Positions 44,032 to 53,184 of a DNA stretch of 64,000 bases are shown here, piece by piece; the first letter of the stretch is position 1, and each line of letters starts with the position of its first letter. The translations under genes and the position numbers were made by a program. The stretch is from assembly GCF_034262375.1 (NCBI RefSeq), contig NZ_CP139558.1, positions 4,340,001 to 4,404,000 on the forward strand. The letters run 5' to 3'. The stretch is from Mucilaginibacter sabulilitoris (lineage in GTDB: Bacteria; Bacteroidota; Bacteroidia; Sphingobacteriales; Sphingobacteriaceae). Below the pieces are notes generated by a model that saw nothing but the letters and a program-made list of their open reading frames with translations, was not told the DNA's origin and searched no databases.

Positions 44032-45657
44032 ATGCAAAAACTTTACTTTTTTCGCTTTACTAAATTATTCTTATTAGTTGTAACCATCTCGCTTTCAGCG
44101 CAGTTGAGTAAAGCACAATCTGTTTATTTACCTAACTCCTACCAGCTTTATCAAAAATTTAATTCAGATATATATAGTAAAAAAAGCTCATTTCATACTT
44201 CTTTGCGTCCATTTTTGATCGACAGTGTAATTAATCATACTTATGATTCGGTTATGAACGTTGGCGTTGACACCGCCCGCAAAAGCTGGGTGAGCCGTAA
44301 GTTATTTAACGAACACCTGTTTGATGTAAAAACTAAAGACTATACCTTTTATGGTGACTTTCTGGCCGACCTGCAACTTGGGCGTGATTTTAAAGGCCAA
44401 CGAACAACATATTTAAATGCACGCGGCTTTCAGTTCGGCGGAACCATAGGTGCTAAATTTTCATTTTACACCAGTGGTTTTGAAGATCAGGGTAAATTTC
44501 CAACTTATTATAACAACTTAGTTAATACAAATGCTTTTATACCGGGACAGGCTTACGCCCGGCATTACAATGCGTTGGGTCAAAATACTCAAGATTGGTC
44601 ATACGTTACGGCGCTTATCTCCTACACTCCTATTAAACAGCTAAATATTACTTTAGGTCAGGATAAGATGTTTATTGGCGATGGTTACCGCTCTTTGCTG
44701 TTATCAGATTATGCTGCCAATATGCCTTTATTAAAGCTTACCGCCAATCTGGGACCGATACAATATATGATGGCATGGACATATCTTGAAGATCTAAAGG
44801 AAAAAAGGTTTGATACCTTTGGCAGCTACCGCCGCAAATGGGCACTGTTTCATTACTTAGACTGGAATGTGAGTAACCGGGTATCATTCGGTTTCTTTAA
44901 TGCAATGATAACTCCTGAAGCTGATGCACAGGGAAACAGGCGTGGCTTTGACATCAATTTTATTAACCCTATCCTGTTTTCAAGTTCTTTAGGCTCATCA
45001 GCATCACCTAAGGATAATGTGTTTATGGGCTTTACCGGTAAGTATAAAATATTTGATAAAACAGCCGTTTATGGTCAGTTATTGCTTGACAGATTTAAGT
45101 TCAATAATTTCTTTTCGGGCAATAACCTAGATAATACCAACGGTATACAACTGGGTATCCGGGGTGCCGACATATTCAAGGTTAACCGCCTTAATTACCT
45201 TTTTGAGTTTAATACCGTTAAGCCTTATACCTATTCAAGTACGCAACCGCTTGACAGCTACACATTTTTTGGCGATCCGCTGGCTCATCCGTTCGGGGCC
45301 AATTTCAGGGAGTTTTTGGGTATCATGAACTACTCTGCCGGCCGGTTTGATTTCCAGTGGCAGCTTGATTATGGCAAATATGGTCTTGACGCCAGCAAAA
45401 CTGATAATAATGGTAAGATAATTACCAAAGCTTATCCAGCTACGCCTAACCCTACCCCTGTTATTGGCCAGGGTATAAGTACACAACTTTATTATACCGA
45501 AGGCACTGTATCATATCTCCTCAATCCCAAATACAACTTACGTTTTGAGATTAGCGGCTTATACCGACAGGAAAAAAATGCCGTGAGCAATAATAAAACT
45601 GCAATGATAACCTTTGGCCTTAGAACTGCGTTCAGGAACTTATATCACGATTTTTAA
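44032..45657 (+). CDS. RemB-like/Wzi-like outer-membrane barrel protein
   Basis: A 541-residue outer-membrane protein with signal peptide (LFLLVVTISLSAQLSKAQ). The mature part is a chain of amphipathic strands (YTFYGDFLADLQLGRDF, FQFGGTIGAKFSFYTSGF, LNITLGQDKMFIGDGYRSLLLSD) ending in NLYHDF. This resembles the gliding-motility protein RemB of flavobacteria and the capsule-assembly Wzi family. In non-gliding Sphingobacteriaceae the role is unclear; surface polysaccharide anchoring is the likelier one. It converges with the histidine kinase gene, stop codons 12 bases apart. Confidence 0.78.
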   Translation: MQKLYFFRFTKLFLLVVTISLSAQLSKAQSVYLPNSYQLYQKFNSDIYSKKSSFHTSLRPFLIDSVINHTYDSVMNVGVDTARKSWVSRKLFNEHLFDVKTKDYTFYGDFLADLQLGRDFKGQRTTYLNARGFQFGGTIGAKFSFYTSGFEDQGKFPTYYNNLVNTNAFIPGQAYARHYNALGQNTQDWSYVTALISYTPIKQLNITLGQDKMFIGDGYRSLLLSDYAANMPLLKLTANLGPIQYMMAWTYLEDLKEKRFDTFGSYRRKWALFHYLDWNVSNRVSFGFFNAMITPEADAQGNRRGFDINFINPILFSSSLGSSASPKDNVFMGFTGKYKIFDKTAVYGQLLLDRFKFNNFFSGNNLDNTNGIQLGIRGADIFKVNRLNYLFEFNTVKPYTYSSTQPLDSYTFFGDPLAHPFGANFREFLGIMNYSAGRFDFQWQLDYGKYGLDASKTDNNGKIITKAYPATPNPTPVIGQGISTQLYYTEGTVSYLLNPKYNLRFEISGLYRQEKNAVSNNKTAMITFGLRTAFRNLYHDF

Positions 45658-45669
45658 GGGATAAAGAAG

Positions 45670-47811
45670 TTATAATTTCAAAGCATTAACAATCTGTTTT
45701 ATCAGTTCTGCCTCAATAAACGGCTTTGTAACAAAACCCGAAAAGCCTTTTTTCGACAATTTTTCAGCTTCTGTTAGCTTGGCGTTGCCACTGATAACTA
45801 TTACAGGTATTTCATTTAATGGAGCATTTAATTGTCGTATCGCGGCTATAAATTCATGACCATCCATAGTAGGCATCTGGATATCTGTTAATACAATGGT
45901 TATTTTTTCCGTGGTCAGTATTTCAAGTGCTTTTTTGGCGTCTGATGCCTGGTGAAATTTGATATTCCACTTACTTGTCATCATTTTCAGGAACATCAGG
46001 CTTAATTCATTATCATCAACAGCCAGAATACTAATACCATTAAGTAGCGATAACGGATCGTCTATTTTTTGTTTATCAATAGCAGTATTGATGTTTTTAC
46101 CTTCATCGTAGGGAATATAGAAACTAAAAGTACTGCCTTTGCCTGCAATGCTTTTTATGCCAATTAATCCTTTTTGCAGCTGAACCAACTGTTTGCAGAT
46201 ATAAAGCCCCAAGCCTGTTCCTGTTTGGCCGCGGGCCGAATTGGTTTGATAATACTTTGAAAAAAGATTTGCCTGCTGCTCCTGACTAATTCCCTGACCT
46301 GTATCAACAACATCAACCTTTAAGCGGTTAACGCCATCTGCAATTACAAGCTCCGCGTTAACGGTAACCCCTCCGGTATTAGTATATTTAATGGCGTTAC
46401 TCAACAAGTTTACCATTATTTGCTTAAGCCTGAAACTGTCGCCCAAAATTAAAGCATCCTTATCCCCTTCAAAATGATAACGAAGGTCAAGTTTCTTTTT
46501 GGCAGCGCTGAATTCCATACTTTCAATAACCTCTTTCAACACAAAATCGGCATTAAAAGGGTCTTTATTGATCTTAAATTCGCTGCTCTCCATTTTCGCT
46601 GCATCAAGGGTGTCATTCAGGGTACGCAACAACATATCAGACGATAACCTGATTGAGCCAAGCATATCGGCCTGCCGCGGGGATAAATTGGTTTGGCTGA
46701 ATATATACAGGAATCCCTTAATAGCTGTAAGCGGATTACGTATCTCATGACTCATGTGTTGCAGTAAATCCATTTTTTGCTGTGCAATGGTTACCGCCCG
46801 CTCATTTTCCTGCAGTAATAATCTTTCAGACGTTCCGAGTTTTAATATAAATACAATCAGCAAAGCAGCAAATATTAAAACCAGAAAAAGCGCGGCCAGA
46901 TAAAAGTTGTTTAGCAATTGGGTTGTTTCCTGGTAGCTTTTAAAGGTCATGCCTTTAAATTCGTTGGTTATGCTGTAGTTAATATCCTTTACATCATTTA
47001 TAATATTTTCCAATTCATTCCTGATGCTGATATTAAGTGAGATTAACTCTTTTTGTGTAGTCAGTAATTTCTGGTTGCGATCCTGCAACTGTTTCAGTTT
47101 TTGGTTATATATATTTTTATCACGATACGCTATTTTTCGCGTAGCCGAATCGACTATGTGATTAGTACGGTTGTGGTTTACTTCAATAATATTGGTTGAC
47201 GCAGCATTGTTGTTTTTATTGGAAATGGCGTCTTTAATTCTTGCGAAGAAGCCTCTCTTTTTAAGAGGAATACTTTTTTTTACCGTATCAGTTTTAGTTT
47301 CGACAGTCTTTTGGGTGAGTGACTTATCAATATTTAACCCAGTTATTTTTTTATTTGAAGCTTCGTTGTAATCGGCATATATAGTAAGCAGGGAATCAAA
47401 ATTGTGCTTAAGCCCAGACAGCCTTGATGATAATTGTAATTTCTTATTATACAAATACTGCACTTTTTGATGTTGTTTGGCGCTTAAATTCTGAGTATCC
47501 GAGTGTTCTTTGAGCAAGGTATCTATCTGGTTAAAAGCCTGAGATAACTTTGTTTTATAAGCCTTGCTTTTTGTATCGTCGGCACTCAATAATGATTCCT
47601 GAAAATCATCTTCCGCTTCATGCAGCAATAGCAAGGTTTGTTGCGGTTTTGACTGATCATATTCAACATCATGAGCCAGTTTTGAAAGTTCCTGCAATTT
47701 ACGAGAGATGGTATTACGTACAAAAAGTGCCGCTATAGCCAGAATAATAACAAATGCCAGAAATGCCAGCAGGATTTTCCTTGAATTTTTTTGAGTATAA
47801 GTTGATTTCAT
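45670..47811 (-). CDS. Hybrid sensor histidine kinase/response regulator
   Basis: A 713-residue membrane sensor. TM1 is residues 13-32 and TM2 about 303-324; between them is a periplasmic, mostly coiled-coil sensor domain with Lys/Thr-rich linker. HisKA has the phospho-acceptor H355 in HMSHEIRNPLTAIKG. HATPase_c has NLLSNAIKYTNTGG, DTGQGIS and GTGLGLYICKQL. The C-terminal REC domain has AVDDNELS, LTDIQMPTMDGHEF with the acceptor Asp, VISGNA and FVTKPF. There is no output HTH, so it signals to a separate protein or phosphotransferase. No cognate partner is adjacent; the nearest regulator is LytTR, 1.3 kb to the right beyond the aquaporin. Confidence 0.95.
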   Translation of the reverse strand: MKSTYTQKNSRKILLAFLAFVIILAIAALFVRNTISRKLQELSKLAHDVEYDQSKPQQTLLLLHEAEDDFQESLLSADDTKSKAYKTKLSQAFNQIDTLLKEHSDTQNLSAKQHQKVQYLYNKKLQLSSRLSGLKHNFDSLLTIYADYNEASNKKITGLNIDKSLTQKTVETKTDTVKKSIPLKKRGFFARIKDAISNKNNNAASTNIIEVNHNRTNHIVDSATRKIAYRDKNIYNQKLKQLQDRNQKLLTTQKELISLNISIRNELENIINDVKDINYSITNEFKGMTFKSYQETTQLLNNFYLAALFLVLIFAALLIVFILKLGTSERLLLQENERAVTIAQQKMDLLQHMSHEIRNPLTAIKGFLYIFSQTNLSPRQADMLGSIRLSSDMLLRTLNDTLDAAKMESSEFKINKDPFNADFVLKEVIESMEFSAAKKKLDLRYHFEGDKDALILGDSFRLKQIMVNLLSNAIKYTNTGGVTVNAELVIADGVNRLKVDVVDTGQGISQEQQANLFSKYYQTNSARGQTGTGLGLYICKQLVQLQKGLIGIKSIAGKGSTFSFYIPYDEGKNINTAIDKQKIDDPLSLLNGISILAVDDNELSLMFLKMMTSKWNIKFHQASDAKKALEILTTEKITIVLTDIQMPTMDGHEFIAAIRQLNAPLNEIPVIVISGNAKLTEAEKLSKKGFSGFVTKPFIEAELIKQIVNALKL

Positions 47812-48153
47812 TAAAGCGGTTAGCTAAACAAGTATAATGGCGCTATCATTATTAAAATTAAAGGGCAATAATAACATTTATCAAAATTTTAATCATATAT
47901 TTTAACTTTAAAGTAATAATATATTAAAAATATAAACAATTAAATAAAAAATTACATTATGATAAAAAATGATAGATTCAGGAATAGAAGCACTATGCTG
48001 TTATATACAGCGCAGTAAAAGATATGAATAAAAGCCAGATGCTTAGCGAATGTACTTAGGAGGGTAATAAAAAAACCAAATAATTATTTATAATAGTTAT
48101 ATACAGTAAAGAATGTTTAACAGGGCGTTAAACATTCTTTACTATATAATATT
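47812..48153. other. Intergenic region with aquaporin terminator
   Basis: These 342 bases are very AT-rich, carry the promoter of the hybrid kinase (leftward) and the strong hairpin at 48105-48143. The only short frames are around 19 codons and look random; I see no gene. Confidence 0.5.
48105..48143 (-). terminator. Strong hairpin after aquaporin gene
   Basis: A perfect 17-bp stem, AGTAAAGAATGTTTAAC / GTTAAACATTCTTTACT, with a 5-base loop, 10 bases past the aquaporin stop. No immediate U-run, but a T-stretch follows about 20 bases on. It may also protect the mRNA 3' end. Confidence 0.7.
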
Positions 48154-48861
48154 TTATTTTCTTTCCAATACGTAGCGCCAAACTACCGCACTTAGTATAG
48201 CGCCCAATATTGGTGCAACTATAAACAACCACAACTGGCTAATGGCCGCGCCACCCACCAATAATGCGGGGCCAATGCTGCGGGCAGGATTAACCGATAC
48301 GCCAGTAACAGGTATGCCCACTATATGTATAAGTACCAAACTTAAACCTATTGACAAACCCGCAAAACCACCATGTATGTTTTTTGTAGAAGTTGAACCA
48401 AAAATAACGAGCAGAAATATAAATGTAAAAACAGTTTCAGCAACAAACCCTGATAACAAGTTATAATGCGCCGGTGAAAAAGCATCGTAACCATTTTGTC
48501 CTAAACCATTGGCTGCAACGCTATAACCATCTTTACCTGATGCAATAAGCAACAGTATCCCTGCGCCTGCAATGGCTCCCAATACCTGGGCAATAATGTA
48601 AATAACAGCCTCACTTGCCTTCATTCTGCCCGATACTACCATTCCGATAGAAATAGCCGGATTAATATGGCAACCTGATATATGGCCAATAGCGTAAGCC
48701 ATTGCCACAACCGATAAACCAAAAGCGAAAGATATACCCAAAAGGCCAACGCCTGTTGCACCATTGGCCCCGGCAATTACCGCGCTGCCGCAGCCCATTA
48801 ATACCAGCACAAGCGTACCGAATAGCTCAGCAGTAAATTTTGAAAAGGTGTTTGTTTCCAT
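48154..48861 (-). CDS. aqpZ: Aquaporin (AqpZ-like water channel)
   Basis: A 235-residue MIP-family channel with six TM helices and both NPA loops: HISGCHINPAISIG and VSVNPARSIGPALL. The selectivity filter looks water-type, with Phe in FAFGLS, His in VLIHIVGIPV and Arg after the second NPA. The residue matching Thr183 of E. coli AqpZ reads Val here by my alignment by eye. It facilitates water movement across the inner membrane during osmotic change. It is monocistronic, with its own strong hairpin terminator. Confidence 0.94.
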   Translation of the reverse strand: METNTFSKFTAELFGTLVLVLMGCGSAVIAGANGATGVGLLGISFAFGLSVVAMAYAIGHISGCHINPAISIGMVVSGRMKASEAVIYIIAQVLGAIAGAGILLLIASGKDGYSVAANGLGQNGYDAFSPAHYNLLSGFVAETVFTFIFLLVIFGSTSTKNIHGGFAGLSIGLSLVLIHIVGIPVTGVSVNPARSIGPALLVGGAAISQLWLFIVAPILGAILSAVVWRYVLERK

Positions 48862-49081
48862 AGCAATTTAAATTATATAAAAGGATTAGATGAAGTGATA
48901 TTGCAATGTTGGTTTTTAATTAAGGTGATGAGCCATATTTTAGTCTTATTCTGTTATAGGTGATGTGTTCTTAAATACTGATCAAATAAAATGAGTTTTA
49001 AATTGATTGGGGAGTAGTTTCGATAGATAGCCAAATATCATCGACAAAAAGGCAAAAGAATTAGATAGAAATTTCAAAAGG

Positions 49082-49816
49082 TTAAAACCACTTATCGGTA
49101 AATTTTTTAAATGATTCTTTATACTGGTCACTCACCGGTATAAGTGTTTTTCCTACCCGTACAGTGTTCTTGGTAATGGTATCAATTTTATCAAGCGATA
49201 CTATGAACGAACGGTGCACCCGCATAAATGAATTAGCCGTTAATTTCTCTTCCAGGCTTTTCATGGTTGTAAGCGATTTAATATAGTTGTCGCTATTGGC
49301 TACGTAAACTTTTACATAGTCTTTAAATCCTTCAAAATAGAGTATATTCTTTAAATAAACCTTTACCAATTCATATTCAACCCTTAAAAAAATAAAATCA
49401 TTTTCGGTATAACCAGTCGCGCCAGGAGCTTGTTTAACATGGCTCTCTATGTCGGCCTTTGCTTTATAAGCCGCTTTAATAAAAGCTTCGTAATCAATTG
49501 GTTTAAGCAGGTAATCTAATGCATTTACCTTATATCCTTCCAAGGCAAAATGTTCAAAGCCCGTGGTGAAAATAATACGGGGAGCTTCGGGCCCTTTCCG
49601 GTTATTAATGATGCGGGCCAGCTCAATACCACTAAGACCAGGCATATTAATATCAAGAAAAACAAGTTTCAGGCTGTTATTTTCAATAGCAATAAGCGCA
49701 TCGGCAGGGTTCGTATGAAACGATAGCAGGTTCAGAAACGGAGTTTGCACTACAAGACTACGAAGGTGAGAAAGTACCATTTCGTCGTCGTCAACAATCA
49801 TACAATCTATTGGCAT
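49082..49816 (-). CDS. LytTR-family response regulator
   Basis: A 244-residue regulator from ATG 49816 (MPIDCMIVDDDEM); an ATG 18 bases earlier is possible. The REC domain has the acidic pocket VDDDE, acceptor Asp in LVFLDINMPGLSGIELA, Thr in IIFTTGFEHF and Lys in DYLLKPIDY. The C-terminal LytTR DNA-binding domain has FIFLRVEYELVKVYLKNILYFEG, SLEEKLTANSFMRVHRSFIV and VRVGKTLIPVSDQYKESFKKF. Members usually pair with an adjacent LytS-type kinase, but none is here, so it is an orphan in this window. Target genes are unknown. Confidence 0.94.
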   Translation of the reverse strand: MPIDCMIVDDDEMVLSHLRSLVVQTPFLNLLSFHTNPADALIAIENNSLKLVFLDINMPGLSGIELARIINNRKGPEAPRIIFTTGFEHFALEGYKVNALDYLLKPIDYEAFIKAAYKAKADIESHVKQAPGATGYTENDFIFLRVEYELVKVYLKNILYFEGFKDYVKVYVANSDNYIKSLTTMKSLEEKLTANSFMRVHRSFIVSLDKIDTITKNTVRVGKTLIPVSDQYKESFKKFTDKWF

Positions 49817-49834
49817 AGGTTTAAGAATAAGCAA

Positions 49835-50139
49835 TAATTCTTAAATACAAAGTAACTATTATCTTATAAATTTTATGGCGGGTTTATCATTTATAACAAC
49901 TTCATTACAGTTAGCGCGCTAAATGAAATTGATTAATATTTTATTCCCGTCATACAGAGGGCAACAACTTATAAGAATAACAATATATGAATATTATTTG
50001 AAACAAATATAAAGTAACACTGTAAATGTTACGTATTGACCAATACCTGTGATACGATTTTAACCCCAAATACCCCTTAAAAAAAGATCCGCCCCTTTTA
50101 AAGAAGTGGATCTTTTTGCCGAATATGGTTATGAACGTG
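49835..50139. other. Intergenic region between SSS transporter and LytTR gene
   Basis: About 305 bases with no gene. It holds the transporter terminator at 50081-50117 and an AT-rich stretch that should include the LytTR promoter. I see no other conserved structure. Confidence 0.4.
50081..50117 (-). terminator. Terminator of symporter gene
   Basis: Stem AAAAAGATCC / GGATCTTTTT (10 bp, extended by weaker pairs) with a T-run on the minus strand, 22 bases after the stop. Confidence 0.8.
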
Positions 50140-51831
50140 TTACCAGAATCTGATATAAATTGCCGACAACAGTATAAGTATTACAGCGATTAGAATAACA
50201 GATGAAGGTTTTAGTTTAAACATTGAACTTTCAACCGTGATGGCTTTGGCATTTACTATAGGGCCAGCAAAACTTACGGCCACCATTATAATTACAGTGA
50301 TCAGGAACGACCAGCTTAATGAAATAAAGAAAGGGATTTCGTATTCGCCTGCGGCATTGCGGAAGGCTGTGTATAGCCATGTTTCATGACCAAGCATGGT
50401 AACTGCAAACTCATTAAAAAATACCGATGCACCAAAACCTACCAATATGCCAATAATGGCAGCTTCGGCGGTAGTCCTTTTCCAGAACATACCCAGCAGG
50501 AAAGTAGCCAATACACCAGGGCTCACAAAGCTTGAATATTTCTGCACAAAGGTATAGCCACCAGCGCTTCCGATGCCTAAAACGTCATTCCATGTAAATG
50601 CCACGGCTATTAACAAACTGAATAAAATGGCGGCCCGACCAGTCCACACCATCTTTCGTTCAGTGGCTTCTGAACTGATGTATTTCTTATAAATATCCAA
50701 TGTAAAAATGGTAGCGATACTATTTATTTTTCCGGCCAGCGAAGCAACTATGGCAGCAGTTAAAACCGCTAATGACAACCCCTTAAGGCCGGAAGGTAAA
50801 AACGATAATATGGCCGAATAAGCGCCATCTTTACCCCCATTACCTAATTGCGGCAAGTGACCGTGCTTGTACAATACAAAGGCAACAATCCCGGGTAGCA
50901 TAACAATTACCGGCATCAGTATTTTTAACAAACTGGCAAACAAAATACCAGTACGCGCTGTGGTGATATTGGCCCCTAAAGCCCGCTGCGTGATGTATTG
51001 ATTACACCCCCAGTAATTTAAATTGCTGATCCATTGCCCAGAAACATACATGGCAAAACCAGGTAAAATAAGGTATTTGGTTATGGTTTCTGAAGAAGCA
51101 CCGGCAGCAGGTTTTTTAAATATTAAATGAAAATGGTCGGGCGCATCTTTCAATAATAAATTAAACCCGGTAAGCACATTGGTTCCGAAACCAAATTTTT
51201 CGCTAACAATGGTAAGGGAAAGATAAGTGATGGCCAATCCGCCAACTACCAATACGCCTACCTGTATAACATCGGTGTAACCAACAACACGCATACCGCC
51301 CAAAGCTATTATGGCACCAAAAATGGCCAGGCCAATCATAATTTCATGGAAATATTCGCCGCCCAGCAAGCCGTTGATGGCTAAGGCGCCCAGGTATAAT
51401 ATGGCAGTGAGGTTAATAAATATGTATAAAAGCAACCAAAATATCGACATTACCAAAGCCACACCGCTGTTGTACCGGTTTTCCAAAAATTGCGGCATGG
51501 TAAATATTTTGTTTTTAATATATACCGGCATAAAAAATACCGCCACTATTATGAGTGCCGCCGCCCCTACCCATTCATATACCGCAACGGCTATGCCCGC
51601 AAAAAAACCATCGCCGCTCATGCCAATAAATTGCTCGGCCGAAATATTTGAGGCAATAATAGATGCGCCAATAGCCCACCAGGTAAGTGAACCTTCGGCC
51701 AGGAAAAAGCTATGTGAACTGTTGTTGGTCTCGCTCTTTTTTTTACGGTAAATGAAGTAGCCGTAACAAGAAACTATGATAAAGTAGAAGAAAAAGACCA
51801 AAATATCGGCCGTAGAAATGTGTTTCAGCAT
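50140..51831 (-). CDS. SGLT-like sodium/solute symporter (SSS family)
   Basis: A 563-residue, about 14-helix symporter. It closely follows the Vibrio vSGLT pattern: FFLAEGSLTWWAIGASIIA, SNISAEQFIGMSGDGFFAG, YEWVGAAALIIVAVFFMPVYI, FTMPQFLENRYN, ISNLNYWGCNQYITQRALGA and GLSLAVLTAAIVASLAGKINSI. It couples Na+ entry to uptake of a sugar or polyol. It lies downstream of myo-inositol oxygenase on the same strand (152-base gap containing a hairpin), so myo-inositol is the likeliest substrate, by context only. Confidence 0.93.
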   Translation of the reverse strand: MLKHISTADILVFFFYFIIVSCYGYFIYRKKKSETNNSSHSFFLAEGSLTWWAIGASIIASNISAEQFIGMSGDGFFAGIAVAVYEWVGAAALIIVAVFFMPVYIKNKIFTMPQFLENRYNSGVALVMSIFWLLLYIFINLTAILYLGALAINGLLGGEYFHEIMIGLAIFGAIIALGGMRVVGYTDVIQVGVLVVGGLAITYLSLTIVSEKFGFGTNVLTGFNLLLKDAPDHFHLIFKKPAAGASSETITKYLILPGFAMYVSGQWISNLNYWGCNQYITQRALGANITTARTGILFASLLKILMPVIVMLPGIVAFVLYKHGHLPQLGNGGKDGAYSAILSFLPSGLKGLSLAVLTAAIVASLAGKINSIATIFTLDIYKKYISSEATERKMVWTGRAAILFSLLIAVAFTWNDVLGIGSAGGYTFVQKYSSFVSPGVLATFLLGMFWKRTTAEAAIIGILVGFGASVFFNEFAVTMLGHETWLYTAFRNAAGEYEIPFFISLSWSFLITVIIMVAVSFAGPIVNAKAITVESSMFKLKPSSVILIAVILILLSAIYIRFW

Positions 51832-51920
51832 GAGTGTTTTTTTGCAATAGGAAATTTAGGCCGTAAATTTTCGGGGCCGGTTCAATTTTTCAAATCTATA
51901 AAATAAAATGAATTGGCAAT

Positions 51921-51950
51921 GCCGCACGAAGATTTGTAAAATCGTGCGGC
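51921..51950 (-). terminator. Hairpin between inositol oxygenase and symporter
   Basis: A perfect 9-bp GC-rich stem, GCCGCACGA / TCGTGCGGC, with a 12-base loop, 34 bases after the oxygenase stop. No clear T-run follows, so it may be a partial terminator or an mRNA-stabilising hairpin giving unequal expression of the two genes. Confidence 0.5.
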
Positions 51951-51983
51951 TATATCTTGGTCAGGGTATTAAATTGTCGCTGT

Positions 51984-52865
51984 TTAAAACTTCAGTGTCG
52001 ACGGCAGGTATTTGGCAACCAGATCTTCATAATAAGGGCGCAGTTTTTTCCAATCTGGCGGAACCGGGCTTTTTGAATAAAGATCATATGGGTTAAACAA
52101 CGCTACCGATTTAAACAACTGATGGTCATGCGGAGTCATCAGGTGACTGTAGGCATTTTCACGGTGCTGCGGGTAAAAAGAATGATAACGCAGCATGTAC
52201 AGCCCCTGTTCGGGCAGGTATGGTTTCATCATGTGATAAACATATTCATCATGCCCCCAGGTCATATGTACATTCTCTAAGCCGCAATTAGGCTCATAAA
52301 CACCGTATTTAGTATTATAACGCGGATCATAAGTATCTTTGTTATCCTTAAAATATTCAGAATAAACTATTTTATCAGAAAAAGCGCAGCCTACGGGATA
52401 GCTGTCACCAACAACGGCCCATTGTGGTTCACCAAAAAGGCAAAGTACTTTACCCATATCATGGAATAAACCAACAAGTACCATCCAATCGGGTCTGCCA
52501 TCGGCACGAATAGCTTCTGAAGTTTGCAGCAGGTGTTGCAGTTGGTCAAGATCCGTATCCGGATCTGAGTCATCAACTAATTGGTTGAGAAAATCAAAGG
52601 CATCCCATACAGACATTTCCTTTTTATCAAACGAAAGGTATTGTTCTTTTTTCTGTAGCACAAAATCATAGGTCTGATTGATATGTTGTAAACGGTAAAA
52701 TTCACGAACAGAATCTTTTGTTGTTGCTTCGTAGTTACGATATGCTTCTGTATCGCGACCGGCTGCAATGGAATCGGCATCCGGATAACGAACTAATAAA
52801 TCGTCTTCCCATTCTTCTATTGAATCCAAAGGGCCTTGATCTGGTGCTCCGTTAATCTTGCTCAT
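51984..52865 (-). CDS. myo-Inositol oxygenase (MIOX)
   Basis: A 293-residue di-iron oxygenase of the MIOX family, which converts myo-inositol plus O2 to D-glucuronate. Iron-ligand positions are intact: His-Asp in LVGLFHDMGKVLCLFG, His in VHMTWGHDEYVYHMM, His in MLRYHSFYPQHR and Asp in LFNPYDLYSKS. Substrate-loop residues (WAVVGDSYPVGC) also match the animal enzyme. Length equals the eukaryotic enzyme. MIOX is best known from animals, plants and fungi, with bacterial homologues in Bacteroidota. The route onward (uronate isomerase and others) is not in the window. A LacI-type operator lies 124 bases upstream. Confidence 0.95.
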   Translation of the reverse strand: MSKINGAPDQGPLDSIEEWEDDLLVRYPDADSIAAGRDTEAYRNYEATTKDSVREFYRLQHINQTYDFVLQKKEQYLSFDKKEMSVWDAFDFLNQLVDDSDPDTDLDQLQHLLQTSEAIRADGRPDWMVLVGLFHDMGKVLCLFGEPQWAVVGDSYPVGCAFSDKIVYSEYFKDNKDTYDPRYNTKYGVYEPNCGLENVHMTWGHDEYVYHMMKPYLPEQGLYMLRYHSFYPQHRENAYSHLMTPHDHQLFKSVALFNPYDLYSKSPVPPDWKKLRPYYEDLVAKYLPSTLKF

Positions 52866-52988
52866 AATATTAAAATTTAAAAGGAAATATAATTGGTAAA
52901 CAATCCTTTATGACTAATTTTCATAGCTGTTCAATACAAATTTCCTTATTTTAATAATTAAATTCATCAAAACAGCCCAATTTATTTG

Positions 52989-53002
52989 CTTAAACGTTTA
53001 CC
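52989..53002. promoter_or_regulatory. LacI-type operator upstream of MIOX and lacI
   Basis: CTTAAACGTTTACC contains the perfect palindrome TAAACGTTTA with the central CG typical of LacI-family sites. It lies between the divergent MIOX and LacI genes. A near-identical site occurs upstream of GH92. Confidence 0.6.
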
Positions 53003-53184
53003 TAAAAATAAAGAAGCTTAATTGGTATGCTTTACGCTATTGTTTAAGTTTAAAAGCTCTATTTTTTATTATCTTGCTCAACTTTTGAAGTTATTTCATA
53101 AACCTGTATAAACTATAAACATTTATATTTAGCTAAAAAAATAAACGCAATCGATTACTGAATTTTGAAGCCATTTCCATACCG

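Noticed and set aside
47959..48020. Short 19-codon frame in the AT-rich gap
   Set aside because: No ribosome site, no conserved features and a composition expected by chance.
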